A DNA stretch of 64,000 nucleotides. Origin: RGIG9115 sp045603225. GTDB lineage: Bacteria > Bacillota > Clostridia > UBA1381. The stretch covers positions 1-64,000 of the forward strand of contig JAZULT010000055.1 of assembly GCA_045603225.1 (NCBI GenBank). The letters are read 5' to 3'. The notes beneath the pieces were generated by a model. That model searched no databases. It was not told the origin of the DNA and saw only the letters and a program-made list of their open reading frames with translations. Positions 33,600-43,816 of this stretch are shown here, piece after piece. Position 1 is the first letter of the stretch; every line of letters begins with the position of its first letter. The position numbers were made by a program, and so were the translations under genes.

Positions 33600-34613
33600 A
33601 TGACTTGTTTAGAAAAAGTATATACAAGAACTATAGAACGAGCGGAGGGTGATATTCACTCCGGAGAAGAAATGGATATCTGGCAATGGTATCAAGGAGT
33701 AGCACTTTATGGACTTGTAAAGGCTTACGATAAAACAAATGACGAAAAAATAATATCTTTTATAAAAAACTGGGTTGATTATCACCTTGATGAAATGAAT
33801 TTCGGATACAGCATAAATACAACTGCGCCGCTTCTTGGCGTTATAAAGCTTCTGGAGCTTGAACCGGGAAATGAGAGGTATGAAAAAATATGTGCTTCGT
33901 TTGCTGAGTGGTGTATGGCGGAAGAACCCAGATGCGAACGAGGTGTGTTTGAGCATACTTGTACTGAAAATAAATACGATAATCAGGTATGGGCAGACAC
34001 TTTGTTTATGGGATGTATATTTCTCGTGAAATGGGGAATTTATACGAATAAAGATATGTACATAAAAGAGGCAATGAGACAGTTCAGACTCCATTATGAA
34101 TTTCTTAGCGACAAAGAAACAGGACTTATGTATCATGGATATGATTGCAGTGAAAAATCACAGAAGGGAGTACTTTGGGGACGTGGTAACGGATGGTTTG
34201 CGGTTGCCGCACCTGAGATTCTCGGAAAAATTCCGAACAACACACCGGGATATGAGATTATAGTGGAAGACTGGAAAAAAATGCTCGGTGCAATTATGAA
34301 GTATCAGAGAGAAGACGGAGGCTGGTCAACGGTGGTTGACAGACAGGATACATATCTTGAAATGTCTGTAACAGCGGCTTTTTCATATTCTCTTTATAAA
34401 GCTGTGGAGTTTGGAATTGGCGATGAAAAGTATCAGACAGCGGCAGATAAGGCACTTGAAATTCTAAAAAATCACGTTGACGAAGAAGGTAATGTCCTGA
34501 AAGGTTCAATAGGAACTTGTGTTATGGAGGATTACGTTAAATATAACGATGTACCTTACGGATATACCTGTTCAACTCAGGGACTTGCAATGATAGCGCT
34601 TACGTTTGAATAA
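33600..34613 (+). CDS. GH105 unsaturated rhamnogalacturonyl hydrolase
   Basis: This 337-residue cytosolic enzyme of the YteR/YesR type removes the unsaturated galacturonyl residue that pectin lyases leave on rhamnogalacturonan oligomers, by hydrating the double bond. The alpha/alpha barrel has the catalytic Asp D133 in NQVWADTLFM, and VLWGRGNGWFAVA near residue 195 is the other signature. There is no signal peptide, so it works on imported disaccharides. AAAGGA lies a rather long 14 bp upstream of the ATG. It starts a long plus-strand operon and is followed 21 bp later by an AraC gene. Confidence 0.92.
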   Translation: MTCLEKVYTRTIERAEGDIHSGEEMDIWQWYQGVALYGLVKAYDKTNDEKIISFIKNWVDYHLDEMNFGYSINTTAPLLGVIKLLELEPGNERYEKICASFAEWCMAEEPRCERGVFEHTCTENKYDNQVWADTLFMGCIFLVKWGIYTNKDMYIKEAMRQFRLHYEFLSDKETGLMYHGYDCSEKSQKGVLWGRGNGWFAVAAPEILGKIPNNTPGYEIIVEDWKKMLGAIMKYQREDGGWSTVVDRQDTYLEMSVTAAFSYSLYKAVEFGIGDEKYQTAADKALEILKNHVDEEGNVLKGSIGTCVMEDYVKYNDVPYGYTCSTQGLAMIALTFE

Positions 34614-34634
34614 TCTTTCCAGGGGGTAACCGGT

Positions 34635-35438
34635 ATGGATATTATATATGTTGATGCGGAAGAATGTTATGCCAATATAACAAGACGTAACTCTTTCGAA
34701 ATGTCACATCTTCATTATCATCGGTGTTATGAGATCTATGTTGTCATAGAAGGGGAAATAGAATTAGTTATTCAGGATAAAATATTTCATGGTGGCGAAG
34801 GTGACGTTTTTCTTGTACCGGAAGGATTTTTCCACAGAACAGCATGTAAAAAATTCTGTTTAAGAATGGTAATTAATTTTTCTCGTGAATGGCTTAATTC
34901 GTATTTCAGAGAAAGTACAGTTTCAGAACTGCTTAAATGTTTTGATGTATTTCTTATAAAGCTTGACAAGAAAAAGATTGCAGAAATAAGAAATATAGGT
35001 AATAAAATTCAGGACTACAATCATAATGACGGGATTCATCATGCTTTGTGGATGAGTGAGATTTTATATACCTTATCTGAAAATATAAATTACAACTATA
35101 AAGAGAGTAGTATAACTTCATCGGTGCTTGCTTCGGAAATTCTCAGTTATGTCAACGAAAATTACAAGACACTTTTTGAAATAGGTGAGATAGCGGAAAA
35201 ATTTTATATATCCAAAGTGTATCTCAGCAGGATTTTTAAGAAATATACAGGTGTTACTGTCATGACGTATCTTAATAACTGTAAAATGAAATCTGCGCAC
35301 AGTATGCTTGTGGAAACGAAGAAGCCGATTTCTGAAATAGCTGATGAATGTGGTTTTACATCGCCATCGTATTTCAGTAAGGTTTTTAAAAAGGTTTACA
35401 GGATGTCTCCTGTAGAGTACAGAATGAATAACCGATAA
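34635..35438 (+). CDS. AraC-family transcriptional regulator
   Basis: This 267-residue regulator has an N-terminal cupin (about 15-85, with EMSHLHYHRCYEIYVVIEGE). The C-terminal double helix-turn-helix spans about 165-265: FEIGEIAEKFYISKVYLSRI, then ISEIADECGFTSPSYFSKVF and MSPVEYR. It lies between GH105 and the first secreted glycosidase, with gaps of 21 and 24 bp. It is therefore probably the pathway-specific activator of this surface-polysaccharide operon, responding to an oligosaccharide. Confidence 0.9.
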   Translation: MDIIYVDAEECYANITRRNSFEMSHLHYHRCYEIYVVIEGEIELVIQDKIFHGGEGDVFLVPEGFFHRTACKKFCLRMVINFSREWLNSYFRESTVSELLKCFDVFLIKLDKKKIAEIRNIGNKIQDYNHNDGIHHALWMSEILYTLSENINYNYKESSITSSVLASEILSYVNENYKTLFEIGEIAEKFYISKVYLSRIFKKYTGVTVMTYLNNCKMKSAHSMLVETKKPISEIADECGFTSPSYFSKVFKKVYRMSPVEYRMNNR

Positions 35439-35462
35439 AACAAAGGAAGGGAGAGTTTCAAA

Positions 35463-38400
35463 ATGAAAATCAAGAAGATATTGTCATTTCTGATGTCTGT
35501 ATCGCTTTCGGTGTCTGTTTTACCGTCTGTTGTTTCTTTTGCGGCGAATAATGTTGGTGTAAAACCTGTTGACTGGTATTTCAGTAATAATACAGGAACA
35601 GGAATATGTATAGTTACAGATGAAAAAGCCCATGGCGGTCAGTGCTCGATGCTTGTCACAAACGGTACAGGCTATGCACCGGGTATGTATCAGGACATTT
35701 TCTATTATGTCAATGTTGAAGAAGGAAAGACATACGAGCTCGGTTGCTGGGCGAAGGGTGTAGGAGTGACAGGTGCAGTAATGGGAGTTGACTGGGGTTC
35801 GCAGGTCAATATTACACCATTTTATAACTTTGACTGGATTGAATGCAGAGGGAAGTTTACAGCTGCTAAAACAGGCAGATCTTCGGTGCAGATAAGACTT
35901 ACAAACAAGGTTGAGAAATTGTATATTGATGATTTGTTTATGTATGAACTGGATGCAAGCGGAAACAGAGTGGGAGAAAACATTTTTAATAAAACAGGTT
36001 TTGAACTTGACGACTCCGACGTTACATACCGTGCACCGAAGCTGTCTGAACAGCAGAAGAAAATGCTGGAAATCCGGGAGAAGGGAGTTTCGCCTAAATC
36101 GTATGTTGAAGCTGTTTATACGATGCTTCAGAGTATTCCTGTTTTCAAAAGTAAAGCAGAGGTTGATACATACGGGGAAGAATGGGAAAATGTTGCTTCT
36201 GTATCAATGCCAGATGAAAACTCTGTCAATACGGTAAAGGAATATAAGGGCTCGGAGGACTTATCATTCGACTTTAAAATGGCACATGACGATGATAATT
36301 TTTATCTTTATGCAGTCAGACTGGACGATACGGATCTGCGTGTCAATGACGCGGCGGGAGTTGCCGAGTATGAGTTGCAGGTAATGTATGCCGGAGCGGC
36401 ACAATATAAAGGAAAGCTTTTCTATGTTGACAGTATACAGTTTGCACTTTCCGACGGAACAAACACATATGAATTCGGAACTGTGCATGAAGAAAGCGGA
36501 ACAAAGCTTCAGTGCTTCAGCGGTAATGCTGATGAGGAGGCACTTTCGAAAGCAAAGGTACAGACGAGAAAATCGGGTAAGGTAACATATTACGAATTTG
36601 CGATTCCATGGGATATAATGTTTGGAGACAAACCCGAATCCGTACTTTTTGACATAATGTCAAATGATAACGACGGTTCCGGAAAAATAGGATATATTTC
36701 CCTCGGCGGTGCAATCGGACAGAGCGTAAATACGGAGAGATGTAAAAGATTACAGCTTAAGGAAAACAGTGATTTTTATCAGATTGTTGAAGATACCGAA
36801 GATGAAAAGGAAGCAACTTTTGAACTTAATTACAATTACTATATTGTAAATAATACATCGAATGAAAGAGCGTTTACTCTTTCACTTCCTCAAAGTGAAC
36901 CTGTAAATCTTACAGTCCCGGCAAATTCAGTGTGTTACAGAAAGGTTCCTGTTAAGTTTGACACTGCCGGAAGCTATAATCTTACATTTTCTGCGACAGA
37001 CAGCATCAGCGGTGTGTCAGAAACTTCTGAGATTACAGCTGAAATAACAGATTTGTACGTGTCCCTTGAAAAGTATAAAAAGAGAATGGAAGTGATGGAA
37101 AGCGAAACGCTTCCTGCTCTTATAAAGCTTCGTGACGAAGCGAATGCCAAAGGAATTACAACTCAGTACGAAGATATTACAATTAATGTGCTTGAGCAGC
37201 AGATTCCGTATATGCTTGAAGATATAAGAAATAAAGTATCGTATCATCTTGACTATAATGTAGGCGCACTTGAGAGAATGGCTAAAGAGGCGGAGACAGC
37301 AATACGCGCTTACATGGACGGAACAAAAACACCGCTGACATCACCGCAATTTAAAACAAGCTATGTTACACGTCAGGGTGTGTCGGAATTCGCACAGACT
37401 GAAACGGGTGAAATCAGACCAACGTTTTTTGTGGGCTATGGACATTTTTCAAACCTTGCGGATGAAATGCCAAAGCTTAACGACTACGGTGCAAATTTCA
37501 TTCAGAACGAAATTCCGACACAGGAAGTTATCAGGATTAATGATAAGGGTGAATTGTATGTGAATATGGCATACGTAAATTCTCTTGAAGCGAGAGTTAA
37601 AAGTGCCGCTGAGCATAATGTACAGTTTGATTTTCAGCTTCCTGTGCATTATGTATCGCTGATACCGGATATAAATAAACATTATACGGATTTCACATGG
37701 AATTCACAGATAGTTAAGGACGTAATGTCTCTTTTATATGAAACAGTTATTCCTATAATGGTTAAGTATGATTCGATTCACAGCTTTTCAATTTCAAACG
37801 AGCCGGCAAGCAGACTTCGGAATATCGAATCAAATCTGATTTATTACAGAGACTGGCTCAAAAGCACCTATAATAACGATATATCCGCACTCAACAAAAA
37901 TTATCAAACCTCTTATGCAAGCTTTGAAGAAATTACCATTCCCGAAGAATGGTATACCGGAGATAAATATCAGGAGGCTGTCGGCTGCCTGAATCCGGAT
38001 ACATGGGAGCTTGGTACGCTGAACGCCTACATGGACTGGACAAAGGCATCAAGACAGAGTAACGCTGATTTTCATAACTGGATGGCTGACAGTGTAAGAA
38101 AATTAGCGCCGGGAATTCCTGTTCACTTTAAAGTCGTCTGCCCGATGCTTTCGGAGGATGAACCATGGGCAAGACATTATCTCCTTCAGTGTATGGATAT
38201 GGAAATGCTTACGGATGCATATGACCTGAACGGAAACGACGCATGTAACTTCCCGAGAAGAGGTCAGGAGATTCTTGATAAAATGGCATGGTACGATTAT
38301 CTTATGAGTCTTAAGAAAGCTCCCGTTATAAACAGTGAGGACCATATTGTTCTTGACAGAGATATCAGATATAACGAGGAATACAAGTACCATTACTATA

Positions 38401-39278
38401 CCGATATGTGGCAAGGTGCGATTCACGGACGAGCGAATACTGCTATTTGGGTATGGGGGAGAGACCATAGCTTTACTGCGACGCAGAACGGAAGCGGTAT
38501 TATAGTCCGTCCCGATTGTATCGAAGCAGTTGCTAAGTCACAGCTTGACCTTAACAGACTTGCGTATGAGGTGACAGCACTTCAGAATGTCAAGCCTGAG
38601 GTTGCAATTTACTATAATTTTGATGTACGTCTCAGAAATACACAGTTTGAACGTGCGATGAATCTCGCTTACAGTGCTTGTACATACAGCGGTCAGAGAG
38701 TGCATTATATGACAAATGCTCAGATAAAGAAATATGCACTTGAAGATTACAAAATAGTATTTCTTCCGGAAGTAAACAACATGGATAATGAACTTCTTAA
38801 GTACTTTGAAGAATATGTCCGCAAGGGCGGAAAGCTTGTAATAATGGGCAGAGATACGCTGTCACAGGATATGTACGGAAGACCTACAGATGAGAGAATA
38901 AGACAGTATCTTTTCGATAATGCACTTGTTGTTGATACCGAGGGCACTGATGAAAATTCATATTTGCTTGTAAAACCGACATATGAAGAGCTTTTCCCTG
39001 TTGTTTACAATTTGTTTGACAGTCTGGGAATGCAGGATGTTAAGGTTATAGACAACGAAACAAACCTTCCTGTTTTCGGCTGTGAAATAAATGAGACAAT
39101 ATATAACGGAAAGAGAATTGTCAATATCGTAAATTATTACGAAGATGTTGTAAAGGACGTACGTATAGAGGTTAATGGGCAGCCGATAGAAAGTGCTGTG
39201 AACAGATTTACCGAGGAGACAGTGGATTGTAAATCGATTAAGCTTAAGCTTAATGATCCTGTGTTTCTTGAGTTTTAA
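35463..39278 (+). CDS. Secreted multidomain clan-A glycosidase (GH42-like)
   Basis: This 1271-residue exported enzyme has a signal peptide at 1-27 (ends SFA before ANN). A jelly-roll carbohydrate-binding-like domain spans about 30-180 and a DOMON/CBM9-like beta-sandwich about 210-430. After a helical linker comes a (beta/alpha)8 barrel from about 640 to 1030. SISNEPA (acid/base E780) and VINSEDH (probable nucleophile E959) fit clan GH-A. A Rossmann-like domain resembling the GH42 beta-galactosidase trimerisation domain follows, then a small beta domain. No anchor is present; the next gene supplies SLH domains. It is paralogous to the gene at 47652. The substrate is probably a pectic or galactan polysaccharide (inference). 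Confidence 0.75.
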   Translation: MKIKKILSFLMSVSLSVSVLPSVVSFAANNVGVKPVDWYFSNNTGTGICIVTDEKAHGGQCSMLVTNGTGYAPGMYQDIFYYVNVEEGKTYELGCWAKGVGVTGAVMGVDWGSQVNITPFYNFDWIECRGKFTAAKTGRSSVQIRLTNKVEKLYIDDLFMYELDASGNRVGENIFNKTGFELDDSDVTYRAPKLSEQQKKMLEIREKGVSPKSYVEAVYTMLQSIPVFKSKAEVDTYGEEWENVASVSMPDENSVNTVKEYKGSEDLSFDFKMAHDDDNFYLYAVRLDDTDLRVNDAAGVAEYELQVMYAGAAQYKGKLFYVDSIQFALSDGTNTYEFGTVHEESGTKLQCFSGNADEEALSKAKVQTRKSGKVTYYEFAIPWDIMFGDKPESVLFDIMSNDNDGSGKIGYISLGGAIGQSVNTERCKRLQLKENSDFYQIVEDTEDEKEATFELNYNYYIVNNTSNERAFTLSLPQSEPVNLTVPANSVCYRKVPVKFDTAGSYNLTFSATDSISGVSETSEITAEITDLYVSLEKYKKRMEVMESETLPALIKLRDEANAKGITTQYEDITINVLEQQIPYMLEDIRNKVSYHLDYNVGALERMAKEAETAIRAYMDGTKTPLTSPQFKTSYVTRQGVSEFAQTETGEIRPTFFVGYGHFSNLADEMPKLNDYGANFIQNEIPTQEVIRINDKGELYVNMAYVNSLEARVKSAAEHNVQFDFQLPVHYVSLIPDINKHYTDFTWNSQIVKDVMSLLYETVIPIMVKYDSIHSFSISNEPASRLRNIESNLIYYRDWLKSTYNNDISALNKNYQTSYASFEEITIPEEWYTGDKYQEAVGCLNPDTWELGTLNAYMDWTKASRQSNADFHNWMADSVRKLAPGIPVHFKVVCPMLSEDEPWARHYLLQCMDMEMLTDAYDLNGNDACNFPRRGQEILDKMAWYDYLMSLKKAPVINSEDHIVLDRDIRYNEEYKYHYYTDMWQGAIHGRANTAIWVWGRDHSFTATQNGSGIIVRPDCIEAVAKSQLDLNRLAYEVTALQNVKPEVAIYYNFDVRLRNTQFERAMNLAYSACTYSGQRVHYMTNAQIKKYALEDYKIVFLPEVNNMDNELLKYFEEYVRKGGKLVIMGRDTLSQDMYGRPTDERIRQYLFDNALVVDTEGTDENSYLLVKPTYEELFPVVYNLFDSLGMQDVKVIDNETNLPVFGCEINETIYNGKRIVNIVNYYEDVVKDVRIEVNGQPIESAVNRFTEETVDCKSIKLKLNDPVFLEF

Positions 39279-39290
39279 GGAGGAGAGAAT

Positions 39291-41228
39291 ATGAACAAAA
39301 AAATTATTTCAGCAATACTTAGTTTTTCTCTTGTGTCGGCGGTCGGATTTGTCTATGCTGATGCCCCTGCGGTAACTGCAGATGATGAGCTTGACGTAAT
39401 TTGCGGACTTGATGAAACAATGGAATATAAAATAGACCTCGGGGAATGGACTTCTTATACAGGAAGCATACGCGGGGACTTGTCGGGAAATCATCTTGTG
39501 TATGTGAGGTATTCCGGTACAGAGGATACTGAGGCAAGTGAAAGCACAATGCTTGTGTTTACCGATGAGGAGAAATTTGTTCCCGGGCAGGTTGGTATCA
39601 GTGTAAAGAACAGAAATTCAACACTTACAGTTGAAGGAAATGTTCCCGGCGCAGAAAATGCAAATGTATTTATTGCACTGCAGAACAACGAAAATCCTGC
39701 TGTATATCTGCTTTTAAAGCAGATAACAACTGATGAAAACGGAGATTTTGTATATGAGACAGAGCTGAGTGACGAAATAGCAGGAGCTGATGCATCAGGT
39801 ACATATATTTTAGCAGTTAATTCTGATAAAGGTCTTATTTCCGAAAAGCTTACCGTAAATTATGGGAGTAAGCCTTCAAGAAAATCTGCAATTGGTGCAT
39901 TAAACGACAATGCAGAAAATCCGGATGCTGTTTTTGATGCAGATTCAGAATATTGTAATGCACTTTATTCGCTTGGATTTGATGTTGACAGATATAACAG
40001 CGATGAGGATTACAAAGAAATTGTAAATACGGTAGTTGCAGAAGATGTTAAAGACGGCGGATACAGCGAGGATGATGAATCACAGGTAAACTCTGCGGCG
40101 GATTTGTGTGAGCTTATATATTCAATTGATACCGAAAGCAATCCTGCAGAGCTTCAGAGTATTCTTCTTGAAAATGCTGAAATTCTTAATCTTGAGTTGG
40201 ATGGAAAAAAACATAGTGAGCTTTGCAAAGAAGGTGAAGCGGATGTTCTTTCGTGGGTATATGAGTATATTATATCGAGTGAAATCAGAACAATTGATAG
40301 TCTTGGTGAAATGTACAAGGAGTTTATTGTCTGGTACAAAATAAATAATGCCACATATATGACAATTGAAGATGTTTTCGGGGATAAGGCAAAATTTCTT
40401 GGGCTTGACAGCGAGTCTTGCTATAAAGAATATCTTGAGCTTGACAGTAAGACATCTGTTAATAAAGAGATAATAAAAAGCATTAAAAAGAATGTTGTTG
40501 ACAATATTGATAATCTTGTTGATATTATTGAATCAGCTCTTGACAGCGCTGACAATAAAAAGAAAACACCGGGTAAATCAGGTGGTGGCGGAGGTGGCTC
40601 CGGCTCAGGCGGAAAGCTTCCTGTTGTCGGAACTCCTGCAGGTACAGAAAATGCAGAGGTAGTAGTGCCTGATAATACAGAAAAAACCGGGTTCCCGGAT
40701 ATGGACACTGCAGAATATGCGAAAAATGCTGTATCGTCACTTAGCGAAAAAGGGATTGTATCAGGATATGAGGACGGAACTTTCAGACCGAACCTTGAAG
40801 TGACACGTGAGCAGTTCGTAAAAATGCTTGTTGAAGCATTTGATATTTCATCAGAAGGTGTGACGGAGTTCGGTGATGTTCCGCATGATGCATGGTACAG
40901 AGACTATATTTCAGCTGCTTGCAGTTACGGTCTGGTAAATGGTATTGGAAATAATATGTTCGGAACAGGAACATCTGTTACAAGAGAAGACCTTTGTGTA
41001 ATGATTTCAAGGCTGATTGAGAAAAAAGGTATTGAAATCGGGAACAAAGTCGGAAGCAAAAGCTTTTCAGACAGTGACAGTATTTCTGATTATGCACGTA
41101 ACGCAGTTGATTTGCTTACAGGAGCGGGTGTGGTAAACGGAGTTACAGATTCTGAGTTCTGCCCGAAAGACTCTGCTACAAGAGCACAGTGTGCTGTTAT
41201 AATTTACAGAGTGCTGAATCTTATATGA
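39291..41228 (+). CDS. SLH-domain surface protein with glycine-rich linker
   Basis: This 645-residue exported protein has a signal peptide at 1-24. The N-terminal region is of unknown fold (about 30-200) and is followed by an acidic helical segment. A flexible linker of Gly and Ser (about 428-442) comes next. The C-terminus holds three S-layer-homology repeats (about 465-645), for example GIVSGYEDGTFRPNLEVTRE and GVVNGVTDSEFCPKDSATRA. SLH repeats hold proteins to the secondary cell-wall polymer. It starts 12 bp after the large glycosidase gene and may act as its surface anchor or as a cell-wall scaffold. Catalytic motifs are not seen. Confidence 0.85.
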   Translation: MNKKIISAILSFSLVSAVGFVYADAPAVTADDELDVICGLDETMEYKIDLGEWTSYTGSIRGDLSGNHLVYVRYSGTEDTEASESTMLVFTDEEKFVPGQVGISVKNRNSTLTVEGNVPGAENANVFIALQNNENPAVYLLLKQITTDENGDFVYETELSDEIAGADASGTYILAVNSDKGLISEKLTVNYGSKPSRKSAIGALNDNAENPDAVFDADSEYCNALYSLGFDVDRYNSDEDYKEIVNTVVAEDVKDGGYSEDDESQVNSAADLCELIYSIDTESNPAELQSILLENAEILNLELDGKKHSELCKEGEADVLSWVYEYIISSEIRTIDSLGEMYKEFIVWYKINNATYMTIEDVFGDKAKFLGLDSESCYKEYLELDSKTSVNKEIIKSIKKNVVDNIDNLVDIIESALDSADNKKKTPGKSGGGGGGSGSGGKLPVVGTPAGTENAEVVVPDNTEKTGFPDMDTAEYAKNAVSSLSEKGIVSGYEDGTFRPNLEVTREQFVKMLVEAFDISSEGVTEFGDVPHDAWYRDYISAACSYGLVNGIGNNMFGTGTSVTREDLCVMISRLIEKKGIEIGNKVGSKSFSDSDSISDYARNAVDLLTGAGVVNGVTDSEFCPKDSATRAQCAVIIYRVLNLI

Positions 41229-41242
41229 CGGAGGTGTTTTGA

Positions 41243-43816
41243 ATGAAGAAAATATTAACTGTTATTTTACTTACAACAATGCTTATGCCGTATGCATATG
41301 CCGCAGAAGTTGATGTTTATGACGTTGATGATAAACGTGTTCAGGAAGCTATAAACTTCTTTGACGATCTTGGACTTGTGAGCATTTATAAAGACAACAG
41401 CTTCAGAGGATTTGAAAAAGTAACACGCCGTGATATGGCAATTCTTATACATGAGATGCTTGGTGGCGGAGTCGGAAGCTGTAATTATAAGGATGTATCT
41501 TCTGATGATGCCGGATATGATGCCATAGGATTTGTAACAGGCAGAAAAATAATGAATGGTACGGGAGACGGTAAATTTCGACCTGACGATTACATTATGT
41601 GCCGTGACGCTGTAAAAACCGTAGTAAGTACACTCGGTTATGAAATGACAGCACAGCAAAAGGGCGGATATCCGAACGGTTATATAACAGTTGCCAATGA
41701 GCTTGGAATTACAACTGACTTTAATATGACCGAATCTATCACAAAGAACGAATTGTTTGTACTTTTACATGAAGCTTATGATGCTCCGATTATGACATAT
41801 GAAATGGAATCAGGCAAGGTATCTTACGGAAGCGACGAGGATGTTACATTGCTGTCGTATTACAGAGATATATATGAATACAAAGGAATAGTAACAGGAA
41901 GCTATCTTACAGAGCTTAATCAGTACGGTGAAACAAGTCTTACGGAAAATCAGATTATGATTGACGGTGTTGTGTACGAAACAACAGTTTCCAATCCGGA
42001 AAGATTTTTAGGCTATTATGTTGAGTATTTTGTGGAAGAAAAAGAAGATGACACTGTAGTATCGCTTAAGCTTCATAAGTCAAATAAGGAAATAACCGTT
42101 CAGGCTGAAGATATTCTTCCCGAATCGACAAAGTCGCGTTTCAGCTATACTGATGAGAATAACAAAACGAAATCAGTTAATATATCACCTGTTGCGGATT
42201 TTGTGTATAACCGTGAGGCGGTTCCGGGTTTTGACGGAAAGAAGCTTATTCCCGGAAACGGATTTGTAAAGCTTCTTGATAATGACGGAGATTCAAAATA
42301 TGACGTTGTATTTATTGAAGACTACGAAACATTTCCTGTTGAACGTATAATGACAAACGGAGTTCCGGTAAATAAATTCAAATCAGACGGAACACAGCAG
42401 CTTGACATAGGCGAGTTTTCAAAAACAGACGTTATCGAGATTGAGAAAAACGGGGAAAAAGTATCTGTTAATGATTTAAAGGCAAATGACGTTCTTTCAG
42501 TTATGATTTCTGAGTCCGGAAAGATACTGACAGCTGAGGTTTCATCAGAATCTGTTACAGGTACAGTGACAGGGATAAATAATAATGAGGGAACAGTTAC
42601 AATCGATAATACTTCAGAATATATCATAACTCCTGAGCTTAAGAGAGCATGGGAAAACGGTGATGTGAAAAAGCCTGCCCTTAACGAGTTTTGCACAGTT
42701 TACATTGATGTATTTTCGAATGCGGCATATATTTCAATAGGAACGACAGGCAACATCTATGGATATTTAAGGAAAATAACATATAACGAAGATGCTGAAA
42801 GCGCACAGTTCCGCGTGTTCAATATTGCAGACGGAAGCTGGAATACTTTTGTAAGTCATCCGAAAATGACGGTAAACGGTACTGAAGTTAAGGATTTTTC
42901 AAAAATAAGAAGCTTTGTGACTGAAAAACAGCTTATAAGATTCAAGGCAAGCGGTGACGGTAAAATAAGAGAGCTTGAAACTGCAACTATATATACTGCA
43001 GATGAACAGGCACAGGCTGTGGAAAATGATAAATTCCGTGCAATGGCTACAACGACAAGTACACGCTGGAGATATCAGAATGCTTCTATAAATTCTCAGT
43101 ATTATATGACAGACGATACACTTGTAGCATACATTCCTGTATCAGAATCTCATGCTGATGAAGAATCGTATTACGCACTTGAAAAGTATACTTCTTACAA
43201 GGGCGATTCAATTCATAACTTCCAGGTGTTTGATTATGATGAAGAAATGTGTGCGAAGGTCCTTCTCCGTTATGGTGAAGGCGGAGGCGGTTCAACTGAT
43301 GTGTCAACAGGCGGATTCCTTATAATAGATGAAGTTTACGAATCGCTGAACGGTGACGGTGACGAGGTTGCCGCAGTTAAATGTCTGTATGGCGGACGTG
43401 AAATCACATTATATACTACAGAGTTCTCAAAAGAATTGTTCATGGACGCACAAAAGGGAGATATCGTTCAGGTTTCACTTGATGCTGACGGAAGACTTTT
43501 TGCAGAGGAAGAAATATTTACTGTTTTAGACGGCTGGATAACTAAACCGACCTACGTAACTAATTTCCATGACCTCAGAAATATAATTGCCGCTGAAGTG
43601 TCAAGAGTCGGAGAAGTTACAAACGGATATACAACAACAGGCGGAGATTACAACTTCAGACATGGCGGAAGTGTATATGTATATGACATGAAAAATGATG
43701 AATTTTATGTCGGAACAAAAGCCGATATGGAGGTCGGGGATTTTGTTGTAATACGTTACAGAGAATCCTCAGTTCAGGAAATAGTGGTTTATAAGAGACA
43801 GGAGGGAGAAAAATGA
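41243..43816 (+). CDS. Exported protein with N-terminal SLH repeats
   Basis: This 857-residue protein has a signal peptide at 1-20 (ends AYA before AEVD). Three SLH-like repeats occupy about 25-195 (RVQEAINFFDDLGLVSIYKD and RKIMNGTGDGKFRPDDYIM). The long remainder is beta-rich with repeated small domains and no recognised catalytic motif. Its own SLH set lies at the opposite end from that of the upstream protein. It begins 14 bp after the previous gene with an ACGGAGG site, and its stop overlaps the next start by ATGA, so the two products are made together. Its function beyond wall binding is unknown. Confidence 0.75.
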   Translation: MKKILTVILLTTMLMPYAYAAEVDVYDVDDKRVQEAINFFDDLGLVSIYKDNSFRGFEKVTRRDMAILIHEMLGGGVGSCNYKDVSSDDAGYDAIGFVTGRKIMNGTGDGKFRPDDYIMCRDAVKTVVSTLGYEMTAQQKGGYPNGYITVANELGITTDFNMTESITKNELFVLLHEAYDAPIMTYEMESGKVSYGSDEDVTLLSYYRDIYEYKGIVTGSYLTELNQYGETSLTENQIMIDGVVYETTVSNPERFLGYYVEYFVEEKEDDTVVSLKLHKSNKEITVQAEDILPESTKSRFSYTDENNKTKSVNISPVADFVYNREAVPGFDGKKLIPGNGFVKLLDNDGDSKYDVVFIEDYETFPVERIMTNGVPVNKFKSDGTQQLDIGEFSKTDVIEIEKNGEKVSVNDLKANDVLSVMISESGKILTAEVSSESVTGTVTGINNNEGTVTIDNTSEYIITPELKRAWENGDVKKPALNEFCTVYIDVFSNAAYISIGTTGNIYGYLRKITYNEDAESAQFRVFNIADGSWNTFVSHPKMTVNGTEVKDFSKIRSFVTEKQLIRFKASGDGKIRELETATIYTADEQAQAVENDKFRAMATTTSTRWRYQNASINSQYYMTDDTLVAYIPVSESHADEESYYALEKYTSYKGDSIHNFQVFDYDEEMCAKVLLRYGEGGGGSTDVSTGGFLIIDEVYESLNGDGDEVAAVKCLYGGREITLYTTEFSKELFMDAQKGDIVQVSLDADGRLFAEEEIFTVLDGWITKPTYVTNFHDLRNIIAAEVSRVGEVTNGYTTTGGDYNFRHGGSVYVYDMKNDEFYVGTKADMEVGDFVVIRYRESSVQEIVVYKRQEGEK

